Shown here one piece after another: positions 46,111-58,084 of a DNA stretch of 64,000 nt. Origin of the DNA: Ailurus styani (Eukaryota > Chordata > Mammalia > Carnivora > Ailuridae); assembly GCA_002007465.1 (NCBI GenBank), contig LNAC01000854.1, positions 163,774 through 227,773 of the forward strand, read 5' to 3'. The translations under genes were made by a program, and so were the position numbers. The notes under the pieces were generated by a model that was not told where the DNA came from, searched no databases, and saw only the letters and a program-made list of their open reading frames with translations. How positions within the stretch are numbered: position 1 is the first letter of the stretch; every line of letters starts with the position of its first letter.

Positions 46111-46699
46111 GTATATATGTTCTCTTCCTTTCTTCTCTCTCTCCTTCCCAGGTATCAGACCTGAATTAAATGGCTTTCCAAACCTTCCCTAGATCCCTCC
46201 TCATATTCTCTCATGGTGTTTCCCCAGTAAATACCATGCACATCTAATCATGTCATGACATCAGCTCTTGGAGGACCCAGACAAACATTGTTACTTATTA
46301 ACCCCAAGCATTCCTCCATGCCTTGGGCCTTAGTTAAGTCTTACAGAAAAACTGAGAGGGTTGAATAATTTGGCATCAGTTTGGTATCTATCTATTGAGA
46401 AAAATTCAATTGTATTAGTAGACCAACAAAGGTTTCTAAATGGACTATGTAGCAAGGAGATAATGCAATCAGATCTGGGGTTAACAGCAAATGGGATAGG
46501 TGTGCTAGCAGCAAGAAATGTTAAAATTGGAATGATGTTACTTTGAGGAAGTTCTAGCTTATATCCTTTATCATCTTCTTTATGTTTTTGGTATTGCTAA
46601 GGAAAAAATATACAGGGTGGTTGTTTGGGTGGCTGAACTGGGGACTATGAGTTGGTGTAGGGAGACTATGCTTGCGTTCATGCTAGACTCTCTCAGCAG
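46111..46699. other. Intergenic, nothing recognised
   Basis: No gene or named repeat. Confidence 0.4.
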
Positions 46700-46900
46700 A
46701 AAAATGGAAAAGGCTTTGGAATCAGTTTTAAATTTTGGATCTCTCACTTATATGACCTTGGATGAGTTATTTAACTTGACTGAACTTGCTTCTCCTTTTA
46801 TAAATAGGAAGGCAATAAATATTCACTTGTAAAAATTACTTTGATGATTACGATAATTCATATAAAGATCTTAGTACTGTGCCTGGAATACATTGGCAGT
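46700..46900 (+). repeat. MIR-like ancient SINE
   Basis: AGGCTTTGGAATCAGTTTTA, TATGACCTTGGATGAGTTAT and TTAGTACTGTGCCTGGAATA match the MIR core and tail in sense order. Confidence 0.6.
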
Positions 46901-47826
46901 TACTTGGTTTATTATTTTATTTAAATGTGTGAATAGGGAAAAGAGCTCAATCCATTGATAAGAGGCTTGGAACTCCATTCTCCAAGGAGTGTGTCTCCAC
47001 ATTCCTCTTAACCTTAACTCTGGAGTCCCACAGTGAAACAACCAGAACATTTTCCCAAAAGTCACTGTGCCCCATCGTCTCTTGAGCAGTTGCCTGCAGA
47101 GAGCACTGCTCTGTAAGGCAAGGTTTAATGAACTCCACAAGGATATTTTTCCTGACAGTTACTTTTTAGATCCTGAAGTAGTTTCTATTCCTTCGAGATC
47201 AATTAAAAAGTTTTTTTTTTCATATTTGCCAAAATACCTGAGGCAATTTTCCAGCTGTGTCTTTTTAATGAGTTCTCTAAATGGCTCCATGAGGTTCTTT
47301 AGTGAACTAACTGAAGTTGTAAGAGCTCTCTGGGAGCAAGAACAAGAAAACTTCTGAGAAACCTCGAAGGTGATTTCCCTGGGCAGGCTCAGAAGTGCAC
47401 ATACCTTTCAACTTTAAAACTTTCAGGATTCTTCACAGCTACTCAGGGAGGACGGAAGGAAGCAAGGGAGAATATGCCAGAAGGCTTTAATAAGTCCCTA
47501 ATATGTGAGATTCTTCCACTTAGGTTCATATTTGAGTACAGCCTTTGAACTCAACTTTGTCCTTTTGGCTAACAACTGAAGCCAGAACACTGACCATTCT
47601 TCAGTGAAGAACATAAATACCCTCTTACCAACCCCATCCCCAGACTCAGGCTACCTCAGGTCTTTAATTAACCTAATGGATGTGTAAGGTGATTCCCTCA
47701 TCCCCAGGAAAGCAGTACACAAAGAAGGTATATGTATTCTTATACATACACAAACCAGATTGGACATTCATTTGAACTAATGGATCAGTTCATGAAGAAA
47801 AACATTTAATTCAAATTCTTATAGAA
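46901..47826. other. Intergenic, nothing recognised
   Basis: No gene. The opposed frames at 46871-47357 lack recognisable domains. Confidence 0.4.
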
Positions 47827-48039
47827 GGGCGCCTGGGTGGCTCAGTGGGTTAAAGCCGCTGCCTTCGGCTCAGGTCATGATCCCAGGGTCCTGGGATCGA
47901 GGCCCACGTCCAGCTCTCTGCTCAGCAGGGAGCCTGCTTCCTCCTCTCTCCTCTCTCTCTGCCTGCCTCTCTGCCTACTTGTAATCTCTCTCTCTGTAAT
48001 AAATAAATAAATAAAATCTTTAAAAAAACAAAAAAAAAC
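47827..48039 (+). mobile_element. Can-SINE, mustelid-like, young
   Basis: Full-length sense element with head GGGCGCCTGGGTGGCTCAGT, long CT-rich segment and an A-rich tail with C interruptions. Perfect 15-bp target duplications CAAATTCTTATAGAA at 47812-47826 and 48040-48054. Confidence 0.95.
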
Positions 48040-48186
48040 CAAATTCTTATAGAAGTAAATTTGGGTCCATGAAGCCAAATAATGAAATAGACTGATATTT
48101 NCAAAACAAAAAAACAAAAAAAAACCAAATTCTTATAGAAGTAAATTTGGGTCCATGAAGCCAAATAATGAAATAGACTGATATTT
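48029..48186 (+). repeat. 72-bp duplication around a single N
   Basis: 48029-48100 and 48115-48186 are identical, separated by an N at 48101 and a short A/C stretch. The SINE target-site sequence therefore appears a third time at 48126-48140. Probable assembly join. Confidence 0.9.
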
Positions 48187-49769
48187 ATTGCTGAAATGGT
48201 CAATTTTGAGTTCTTTGATCTTGCATTTACATTGGTTTTTATACTTATCATCTATCAAATATACCAATGGAGCAGGGTTGGGATTAAGGTAAATGGAAGA
48301 AGAACCCAGATGGATTCAATTCATTATAGACAATCCAGACAGGGAGATACTGACAGGGTATCTCTGATGGAATTTAATAATCTTCACATCATATTTAAAG
48401 GTAAACAATTCCCCCACTTACTAAAAACTGAAAAAAAAATAAGCCAGCAATCTACTAATAGTCAAATTTTTTCCTGAATATACTAGGTAATTTTCATAGT
48501 AAAAAAATAGAAAATTCATTTTAGAGAGAATTTTCAGAGTGAAGAATTAGTGACAAAAATAAATGATTTTAAGTGATAATAAATGGCCTTTAAGAACAAG
48601 GAAGATTTGTCATACATATTTATCTCATCTTCCCAGATGTCACTGAAGTGGAGAGAGCACAATGTATAAAGCACAGGAGGAAATAGAATGGCAGAGGAGA
48701 CATAGTGAATAAGAGGAATTACAGCATTTAAAAAAATATAGATAGAAATCAGAGGGAGGAGTGATAACTAATTTATCTGACAAGAAGCAACCAACTAATG
48801 AGCATGGAGAAGGGAAAACCAGTAAGAGGTAAGACACATTACCTCCAAGAGCCCCTGAGAGACTACAGACTTGAATACATTAGCAGCAGTGGACCCTGGG
48901 GGTACAAAAAGGGGAGAAAACAGGAGAACAAGTTGAAAGTCTGTATTACAGTAGTTGGATCTTCTGATTCTGCACCATTCCACACAGCTAGGTAACAATT
49001 CATCCTGGGCAGGAGCCTGGAAGCTCATTTTATGGAGAAATTGAAGGTAAGAAACCCTGAATTTTAGGGTCCCAGATGAAGCAGAAGCCAGTGAGGCTTA
49101 GATCTGAAGACAGAGGAATTAAATGAAAGTCTGAGCACTGAAGAATGAGAGCGTATGCCCAGTTACTCTCCCTGCACCCCAATCTCTCACACTCAGGTGC
49201 ATTCTACCCCTCCTTGCATACAAGTAGACAAAAGACTGAAGATCTCATTGTATAAGCCAAAGAGTACCGAAGACATTCGTATTTGAGAGAATCTTAACAA
49301 AATGAATAGCTGGAGCATCTTATCACCTTATGTAAAACTCCACACGTGAAGTTTCCAATGAAAGACAAATGTAGGAAGAGGAGAAAAAAATTGGTGGAAA
49401 CAAAGATGATGATGAAGAGAGGAGAATAAAGCTATTAAATGCAATAATGAGATATTCCTATTGTCCCCACCTCCTTTTCCTAGAAAAAGAAATCAGCAGT
49501 TGGCCAGTTGTGGTGTGGGTGGGATAATCATGCAGGAATCTGTGCATATGTTCAGGAGGCTCTCCGGAATGCAGAGTATAGAGGTAGCATGGTAGGGAGA
49601 CTGAATGCCTTGAACAAAGAAGTAGTTGGTTGAGTAAATAAGCAAACACTCTGAGGACTTTCTCACAACTGGAAAAGGTATTCACAACTGCGTCATGGTG
49701 ATGGACTAGAAGCTCCCAGAAGAGTAGAATTGGAATTGGAGCAAGCAGTATGAAATCATTTTGCTTTTT
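48187..49769. other. Intergenic, nothing recognised
   Basis: No gene or named repeat. Two donor-like GGTAAGA sites (near 48827 and 49047) have no paired acceptor that I find convincing. Confidence 0.35.
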
Positions 49770-51665
49770 AGACAACTTTACTGAGGAATAGATTACACAC
49801 AATTAAGTGTGTCTATTTTAAGAGTCAAGTCCAATGAGTTATGACAAATCAGCACAATCAATAAATAGATCATTTCCATCTCTCAAAAAATTCTCCTGGT
49901 GTCCCTTTGCAGTGGATTTATGTCCTTACCTTCTGCCCTAAGCAACCATTGATATGCCACTTTAGATTTCTGTCACTATAGATTAGTTTTGCCTGGTCCA
50001 TAATTTCATATGAATGCAATCATACAGAATATATTCTTTTCTGTCTAGCTTCTTTTGCTTAACATGATTTTGTGATTCATCCATGTTAATGCATATATCA
50101 GCAGTTCATTTATTTTTATTGTTAAGTGGTATTCCACTGTATGGACATGCCATGATTTTTTAATCCATTCGACTATTGATTGGCATTTGGATTGTTTTGC
50201 TATTTTTTTTAGAAATAGCTCTGAATAGTTGTGCAAGATTCTTTGAACATATGTTTTCATTCCCTTTGGAAGATACCTGAAAGTATTTACTTACTTTACC
50301 ACATAGAAGTGTATGTTTTAGTTCATACGGCACTGAAAGTTTGTTCCATTTTATATTTACCCCAGTAATGTATGAGAATTCCATTTGATCAACATTTTCT
50401 CCACAGCCGAGTTTTTAATTTTTAACCATTTTAGTGGATGTACTATGATATCTCCTTGTTTTAATGTGTATTTTTCTGATGGCTAATGATGTTGAACATT
50501 TTTTATTGTGTTTATTCATCCTTTGCGGGGTTTTTTGTTTGGTATTTTGTTTGTTTGTTTATTTTTTCCAGTTTTTTTAAAATTTTATTTTATTTTTTCA
50601 GTGTTCCAAGATTCATTGTTTATGCACCACACCCAGTGCTCCATGCAATACGTGCCCTCCTTAGTACCCACCACCAGCCTCACCCATCCCCCTCCCCTCC
50701 ATAACCCTCAGTTTGTTTCTCAGAATCCACAGTCTCTCATACTTCGTCTCCCCCTCCTGATTTCCCCCAATTCACTTTTCCTTTCCTTCTCCTAATGTTC
50801 TCCACGTTATTCCTCATGCTCCACAAATAAGTGAAACCATGTGATAATTGACTTTCTCTGCTTGACTTATTTCACTCAGCATAATCTCCTCCAGTCCTGT
50901 CTATGTTGATACAAAAGTTGGGTATTCATCCTTTCTGATGGCTGAGTAATATTCCATTGTATATATGGACCACAGCTTCTTTATCCTTTTGTCTATGGGA
51001 GGGCATCTTGGCTCTTTTCACAGTTTGGCGATTGTGGACATTGCTGCTATGAACATTGGGGTACATTTGGCCCTTCTTTTCATTACATTTGTATCTTCGG
51101 GGTAAATATCCAGTAGTGCAGTTGCAGAGTCATAGTGTAGCTCTATTTTTAATTTTTTGAGGAATCTCCACACTGTTTTCCAAAGTGGCTGCACTGACCT
51201 GGATTCCCACCAATAGTGTAAGAGGGTTCCCCTTTCTCCACATCCTCTCCAACACTTGTTGTTTCCTGTCCTCTTAATTTGGGCCATTCTAACTGGTGTA
51301 AGGTGGTATCTCAATGTGGTTTTGATTTGAATTTTCCTGATGGCTAGTGATGATGAACATTTTTTCATGTGTCTGCTAGCCATTTGCACGTCTTCTTTGG
51401 AGAAGTGTCTGTCCATGTCTTCTTATTGATATTTTGTGTACCTTCCTTAGCAAAGTATCTGTACAGACCATTTGCTCATTTATTACTTGGATCATTTGTC
51501 TCCTTAATAAATTAAGAGGCCTTTATATATTCTTGACAGAAGTCCTTTGTCAGAAATATGCATTGTAAATATTTTATTCAATTCTGCAGTTTTTCATTTT
51601 CTTGATGATGCCTTTCACAGAAGTTTTTAATTTTGAAGAAGTACAAGTTACCATGTTTTAGTGAA
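49770..51665 (-). mobile_element. Old L1 3' part, antisense, host of a younger L1
   Basis: CAACTTTACTGAGGAATAGA to GATGTTGAACATTTTTTATTG, then TACCTTCCTTAGCAAAGTAT to AATTTTGAAGAAGTACAAGT, form one reverse-complement old L1. The element at 50552-51425 splits it. Confidence 0.75.
50552..51425 (-). mobile_element. Younger 5'-truncated L1 inside an older L1
   Basis: Reverse-complement carnivore L1 3' end, ending in the T-run at about 50552-50600. An uninterrupted reverse frame at 51018-51416 keeps 132 residues of the ORF2 C-terminus ([40 protein letters not shown]). The flanks TTTGGTATTTTGT (about 50538) and TTGATATTTTGT (about 51427) may be the target duplication. Confidence 0.88.
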
Positions 51666-52869
51666 ATCATGTTTAAAATAAATATACATAAATACAGAAA
51701 TATTTATAGATGTATATGTTAGCGTTTGCAAATATGGGAACATGTAAATGCATTTCTTTCCCACCCCTGTTTGCTGGTCTCCTTACAAACACTGACAACC
51801 TGCTGAGAGTGAGCACACTGAGGGCCCAAGATACTGGTTTTTAAACTTCTCCACTAAAGGGAACAGGGTTTCCTGAAGAAATAGCTAATTCCGGGGTAAG
51901 GTAAAGAAGAAGAAAAAAAAATACAAGAAGACCCTGTAACACTTTTACACCAGAAAATAAGAAAATTCTAAAAAAAATAGTGAGGATGTAATAATAGGTA
52001 TAGGAGTCACCTTAAAGGGACTCTCATTGGCCAAATAAAAATATAAAATGAAAGTAACAGATTATAATCACTTAATAAAATAGGGATTCGTGAGTCCATA
52101 CTGATATAAACAAATGACCAGTAAAATGAGATGTGTAAGCTCTTCTTTAGCAGAAGGACGACAACTTACAAATGTAGAAGAAACAATGGAAAAACAACTT
52201 GTCATTTGGTGACCATTGTAATGGTGATTGATTTAGACAGGAGGTATCAACTGAAGCTAAACCTGGTGTTTAAAGTTCTGATGAGGGTCAAAATTTTGGT
52301 ACAGCATCAGTATATCTCCTATAAAACTTTAATAAATTACAAAGGAAAAATTATGACTTTGATGGAGAAACTTGGCAGAAATCAATATGATAAGGTGATC
52401 AAAGTTTAAATATTGCTAATAGTGAGATGGGTAGATGCCAGGTGGTTTGGGATGTACTGAGAAGAGCACTGCATAGTAACTAGTAATAAGAAATATGCAG
52501 ATTTAAAATATGTAATCTTAATAAATTACTGAAGTCTAAGAATTATGTACATGTACACAGACAGTCATGCAGGAGGTTAAGAAATTCTTATATACTTAAG
52601 ATGGAAAAATTAATTGGATCAAACTTTTCAGAGAGTACTTTCATAACATAATAAGTAATAGTAATCTCTTTATTTTTCTATTTAGATCTGACAAGAACTC
52701 TAAAGTATTGATGCTATATCCAATTTAAAAATGAAGAAATAATTGAGACATTAAACATCTTACCTAAAGTCACATACTAATGAGTGTTAGAGAAAGACTC
52801 ACCGATCTAACCATTTGTTTGTACTGACTTGTGTCAAGAAAATATTTCTGATCTTTCAGTAAGTATATA
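51666..52869. other. Intergenic, A-rich
   Basis: No gene. About 51990-52390 resembles old LINE 3' UTR sequence (GATTCGTGAGTCCATACTGA), not assigned. An MIR-like phrase is at about 52735-52800. Confidence 0.35.
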
Positions 52870-53080
52870 TATACATATCTATTTTAAGATTTATTTATTA
52901 ATTTAAAAGAGAGATTTGGGGGGGAGGGGCAGAGAGAAAGAGAGAATCTGAAAATTTTAAAGGAAACTCCTTGCTGAGCATGTAACCTCAAGCAGGGTGT
53001 GATTTCATGGCACTGAGATCATGACCTGAGCCAAAATCAAGAGTTGGACACTTAACTGACTGAGCCACCCAGGCACTCCT
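52870..53080 (-). mobile_element. Can-SINE, older copy
   Basis: Reverse element with diverged head and a CACCCAGGCACTCC end. The flanks repeat TTTCAGTAAGTATAT (52855-52869) and ATTCAGTGAGTATAT (53082-53096). Confidence 0.9.
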
Positions 53081-53119
53081 TATTCAGTGAGTATATTTCT
53101 AAAAATTAAATCAATAATC

Positions 53120-53530
53120 CCAAATGAAGAAGTTTTATGCACAAAAATATCCCTCTATTTATAGTATGTGCATATACTATAACTTGTATAATATTTTAAA
53201 GTAGTAAAATATTTTTAGTATATGGAAAAAAAGTCTAAGTATCCAAAAATGGTTAAGTAAATTATGATATGTTCATATAATGGGATATTATACACCTATT
53301 AAAATTAAGCTTGTTGATAGATTGCCTGGATTATTATGATAAATGGTACAGTAGCAGAGGAAGTTTTATAGAGTACGAGCTCAACCATGTTAAAACTACA
53401 TGGAATCTGACAAAAAATACAGTAAATATTAACAAAATTTACCTCTGGATGATTGCCTTGTGGGTGATTTCGTTTTCTTCTACTTTGAGCATGTATGTTA
53501 ATTTAAAATCAAGGAAAGATGAAAGTATTT
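53120..53530 (+). repeat. Old LINE 3'-end-like fragment
   Basis: AAGTATCCAAAAATGGTTAA, ATAATGGGATATTATACACC and TTACCTCTGGATGATTGCCT follow the 3' end of old L1M/HAL1-type LINEs in sense order. Confidence 0.45.
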
Positions 53531-53684
53531 TAAAAAATGGCTTTGTGTAATAAACACTAAGGCAAAGGGAACTCAGACAGCATATATATATGCTGCATCT
53601 TGCATATGGTATATATTCATGTCCCTCCTGGGCTAACCAATTGCAACATTCCAGACAAAAACTAGGGCAGTAGTTAAGTAGTTT

Positions 53685-53840
53685 TTGAAATCTGTAATCA
53701 GACGGACCTGGGTTCAAAGTCATTTAACTTCTTGGAGTCTCAATTTTCTCATTCACGTGAAGTTATTCAGTTTGGGGTATATTTTGAACAATTGCTGCAG
53801 GAGGTATGTATGCAGAGTTCCTGGCTCAGCCCCTGACACA
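53685..53840 (+). repeat. MIR-like ancient SINE
   Basis: AATCAGACGGACCTGGGTTC, CATTTAACTTCTTGGAGTCT and TCAATTTTCTCATTCACGTG match the MIR core in sense order. Confidence 0.6.
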
Positions 53841-53900
53841 CACCAAGTGAACCAATGTGTCAGTTATCATACCAGTTGCGCTCTTAGAAGATGAAGGATT

Positions 53901-54203
53901 GGGCGCCTGGGTGGCTCAGTGGGTTAAAGTCTCTGCTTTCGGCTCAGGTCATGATCTCAGGGTCCTGGGATCGAGGCCCGCATCGGGCACCCTGCTCAGC
54001 GGGGAGCCTACTTCCCCCCCCATCTCTCTGCCTGCCTTTCTACCTCCTTGTGATCTCTCTCCCTCTGTGAAATTAATAAAAATAAAAAAATCTTTAAAAA
54101 AAAAAACTTCCCCCCCATCTCTCTGCCTGCCTTTCTACCTCCTTGTGATCTCTCTCCCTCTGTGAAATAAATAAAAATAAAAAAATCTTTAAAAAAAAAA
54201 AAA
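53901..54203 (+). mobile_element. Can-SINE with a duplicated 3' half
   Basis: Sense mustelid-like element. The CT-rich segment and A-tail occur twice in tandem (54011-54106 and 54107-54203). One pair of perfect target duplications AGAAGATGAAGGATT (53886-53900 and 54204-54218) encloses the whole, so it is one insertion or a later duplication. Confidence 0.93.
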
Positions 54204-54218
54204 AGAAGATGAAGGATT

Positions 54219-55433
54219 ATGTTCCTAGAGATAAATGTGAATTCAATTCAAGGCTTTTAGATATAGTTAGCAACTAAATGTGTCCCCAGATAGATAATAC
54301 AATTAAGCAGAATATACAAATTTAAACTAGACAATTTTTATTTATTTCAAAATAATTTATCATGGAGGCATTGACTGGCAAGGAATTCACTGTAATTGGC
54401 AATTCTCACTCATCTTTAGGCGTTGTTCAAATGAATGTTGAGCAGAGTACCCCAAATATCAAATGTCTGACTTCCACAGACTAATGTAGATGAGACAGCT
54501 CATAGTCTTGAGGGTTGGGGAATATTTAAGATTCTGTGTGTGGGACAATTCCACATCAGTAATCATTAAATCATAAGAATTTCACCTAGGTTTCAATCTA
54601 AGAAGCTAAAGAGAAACTTTACCTTGAACCTCAGGTTCTAAGCACTCCTGAATTGTCTTTTGACTAATCCCCATTCTAGTTATAGAACCACGAAACCCTC
54701 TTATTCTCTTGATCGATGATAAATCAGTAGTCTTTGATTAATATACCAGTATTACAGATGTTTTATATATTATTCAAGTTCTCATGGAAAAGAGAGACAA
54801 TATATTTATATCACCATCTTCTACTACTGTAGGGTGTCCAGGTTTGGCATGAAACAACTTAAAAGAAAAAAACTTAGAAAAGAACCCAAACTTGAATGTT
54901 ATGGCCACTATTTCATACTAACCAATGGATTATAGCACAAGTCCTCTTCTGGGTATTAGCTCATGCTCAGCCATAGTCAGTGAGGAACATCGATATATTT
55001 ACAAGGAGTTCAGTGTTAAACTTTTCAAAAAGACCTATTCTTTACCTATGGTACTAAAGATACATCTATAGGCTATTTGTCAAGAAAGAGGGAAGGACAA
55101 ATTAAAAATTATAATTATATTTCTTTTCATATGAAAAATTAGGCCTTCTGGGAGAGGAGGAATATCTAAGTCAACGGGGCTCCTAAATCAGGTATCCCAT
55201 GCATTACTCACACTTATACCTTCTTGGGGTAGATAGGAAGGGGAAGGATGGGGCATGTGCCCCCTGAATTAGTCAGCATAGGAGCTTTAAGATCTGAGGC
55301 TGCTAAAAAGATTTATCACTGTTTTTGTTTGTTTGCTTTGATTTTTGCTATTTGTTACCTTGTTATCTCAAGTCCTGTTTGACATTCTTCATTTAATTGT
55401 GATTCACACCATGCCTGAAAGTCATTTACATTC
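54219..55433. other. Intergenic, nothing recognised
   Basis: No gene or named repeat. Confidence 0.4.
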
Positions 55434-55604
55434 AGAAGAGAGAAGAATGTTGAGGGGAAGGGCCCAAGGAAACACACAAAAGAAGGTTAAAAGGAAGAGA
55501 GGAAGGGAAGGAGGAAGAAGGCAAGGAAAAGGGAAGGAGGGAGGGAGGAGAAAGTAATTGGGGGAGAAAGAAATGTAAAGGAAATCAGAAAAAAAGAAAA
55601 AACC
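55434..55604. repeat. Purine-rich low-complexity tract
   Basis: About 170 nt of almost only A and G on the + strand (GGAAGGAGGAAGAAGG-type units). The open frame at 55345-55557 is an effect of this composition. Confidence 0.9.
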
Positions 55605-55839
55605 CAGCAGTGACAGAAATTAGGCAAAGGGACTTTTGTAACTGAACATCTTACAAGTCTTGCTTAGTGTAATGAAAATGGTGATCCATGAGCAAACATG
55701 AGGAGAGTCTGCTTTTCTAAGGCTATAAAAATGTAATCTTTTTCAATAAAAATGTATATTTCATAAAAGGGCCAAAGTGACTAATATACTATGTTCTTAA
55801 CTCTTTTCAATTAGCCACTATGAAATCATACATGTGTTG

Positions 55840-56090
55840 ACTTATTTATGCAGCAAATTAATTGAGCACCTACTATAAGAAGCCACTGGGTTTTCAGTAT
55901 AATGAAACAAGACATAGTTTCTGCCCTTGAGGACTTTGCATCTAGTAGAGAAGACAAAGAAGCAACAATGAAAAGGCATGCGAGTTTTAGCTTGTGACAT
56001 GTGCTGCTGTGCTACATGACAGTGTGGTAGGGGAGAGGGGGACAAGGGACAATCTGAGAACATACTCCTGGTGTAGTGACCAGTGAGCAC
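55840..56090 (+). repeat. L2-like ancient LINE fragment
   Basis: AATTGAGCACCTACTATAAG, TTTCTGCCCTTGAGGACTTT and GCATCTAGTAGAGAAGAC are standard L2 3' phrases in sense order. Confidence 0.55.
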
Positions 56091-56116
56091 AAAAACCCTG
56101 AGGCTGGTAAGATTTT

Positions 56117-56319
56117 TTTTTTAACATTTTATTTATTTATTTGTCAGAGAGAGAGAGAGCACACAAGCAGGGGGAGAAGCAAGCAGAGGGAAGCAAGCAG
56201 AGGGAGAAGCAGGCTCCCCATCGAGCAAGGAGCCCGACTCAGGACTTGATCCCAGGACCTTGGGAGCAGGACCCCAGCCAGAGGCAGACACTTAACCGGC
56301 TGAGCCACCCAGGCGCTCT
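56117..56319 (-). mobile_element. Can-SINE, arctoid type
   Basis: Reverse element with an internal short duplication of GCAAGCAGAGGGA. The flanks repeat GCTGGTAAGATTTT and GCTGGCAAGATTTT. Confidence 0.93.
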
Positions 56320-57196
56320 GCTGGCAAGATTTTGATGTGATCTAGAACTTGCCTAGGTTTAACACCCTGATCAAAGAGGAAGATTTTGAGAGATAGTTTG
56401 AGAAGCAGGAAGGGCCAGATCATTTAGCACTCTCATAACCTTCAAAGGGAATTTGGATTTTATATGGTTCAAAGAGAAGACATTGAAAATTTTTAAGCAG
56501 GAGGGAATGGAGTGGGAGCTGGAAGTCGTTAAGAGACTTTACATCAGTTTAGTGGATTTTGTCCGCCTTCAACAAGAATAAAGCCTCACAGAGGTTAAGA
56601 AAGGCACAGATCAAGTATTTTCATTTGACTAGTTAATAATGGAAACTGTGTTAAATGTATATATTTAAGGCCCATTACGCTATAAGGGTCAAACCTTTCT
56701 CCCTCCCTTCTTGTCTAGACACCTCCCCACCACCACCCCATGGTGCTTTGACTATGGGCTGCCATGAACAAAATTCAGATAACTTTCGGAGAGGAAGAAG
56801 AATCGGGAATGACTGTTTCTCACTTGAGTAACTTGGCTGGGCGGGGAGGGGAGAGTGAAACAATTTACTGTGATAGATAAGGCAAGAAGAAGAAAATCGA
56901 ACATTTCATTTTAAATACATGAGATTTGATGCCTGGGCTCTTATTTGAAATCAGCCTTTAGTCTTGAAGGAGTCATACCTGTCCTAGCTTTAGTATTCTC
57001 ATCTTTAAAATTAGTTCTCTAAAGTTCTTTGCAACATAAGAGATTTAAAAAAAAAATGCTACCATACATTTACTTTGAGTTTTAGAGTTTGCAAAGTGGG
57101 TTTTTTTTTCCTTATAAAAAGTGAGGTGCTCTTCTCATGCTGGTGGTCCTTGGGCCATGCTTTGAGAAACATTTCTCTATCACCTAAGCACAGTAT
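56320..57196. other. Intergenic, weak L2-like start
   Basis: 56350-56560 (AGGAAGGGCCAGATCATTTA, TTTAAGCAGGAGGGAATGGA) resembles L2. The remainder is unassigned; no gene. Confidence 0.35.
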
Positions 57197-57213
57197 AAAA
57201 TGCATAATAGTTG

Positions 57214-57388
57214 GGGCACCTGGGTGGCTCAGTAGATTAAAGCCTCTGCCTTCGGCTCAGGTCATGATCTCAGGGTCCTGGGATCGAGGCCCACATCAGG
57301 CTCTCTGCTCAGCAGGGAGCCTGCTTCCTCCTCTCTCTCTGCCTACTTGTAATCTCTCTCTGTCATATAAATAAATAAAATCTTTAAA
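57214..57388 (+). mobile_element. Can-SINE, mustelid-like, young
   Basis: Sense element GGGCACCTGGGTGGCTCAGT to a short A-tail. Perfect 17-bp target duplications AAAATGCATAATAGTTG at 57197-57213 and 57389-57405. Confidence 0.95.
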
Positions 57389-57405
57389 AAAATGCATAAT
57401 AGTTG

Positions 57406-57805
57406 AAAGGTTAAGGGAGAATTAATGGTTTTCTTAAAAAAAAATTAAGAGACATACAATTTGTCCTTCAAAATCGTGTTATCAATGCAGGACTATCTGA
57501 TGCTGACTCTGTGTTTAGAAAGTCCATGCTCCTTCCCCTTCCTTTTGAGTCTATACTGTAGTTCTGGAGATAGGAAAGATCATGTGGACTTTTGTCCCCT
57601 AATTGGAGAAAAAGAGAAGGAAGTATGAAATCCATTATTTTTCCTATTCATCAGGTTTCTGTGTGTGTGTGTGTGTGTCAAGGAATTAAGAGTAATGTGA
57701 TGAGTTACTGGAAGATGGGTATGCTTCCAGGGTGCTAACAGAAGCTTCTTTTGAATGTGATGGATTCTTACCAGGATGAACTGTAATTCTCACTTTGGAA
57801 ATGTT
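57406..57805. other. Intergenic, with a short (GT)n run
   Basis: A (GT)n run of 19 nt at 57660-57678. Otherwise nothing recognised. Confidence 0.5.
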
Positions 57806-57823
57806 TGGTCATATGCATCCTTT

Positions 57824-57853
57824 TTTTTTTTTAAGATTTTATTTATTTATTTG

Positions 57854-57908
<55 letters not shown>

Positions 57909-58067
57909 GAGATCAGATCACAAGTAGGCAGAGAGGCAGACAGAGAGAGAGGAGGAAGCAGGTTCCCCGCTGAGCAGGGAACCCATGAGGGCCTTGATCC
58001 CAGGACCCTGAGATCATGACCTGAGCCAAAGGCAGAGGCTTTAACCCACTGAGCCACCCAGGTGCTC
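57824..58067 (-). mobile_element. Can-SINE, mustelid-like, with expanded (GA)n
   Basis: Reverse element with a pure (GA)21 run at 57859-57900. The flanks repeat TGGTCATATGCATCCTTT and TGGTCATGTGCATCTTT. Confidence 0.95.
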
Positions 58068-58084
58068 TGGTCATGTGCATCTTT

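Noticed and set aside
51018..51416. 132-residue reverse frame with a conserved look
   Set aside because: It is the C-terminus of L1 ORF2 in a truncated element, not a host gene.
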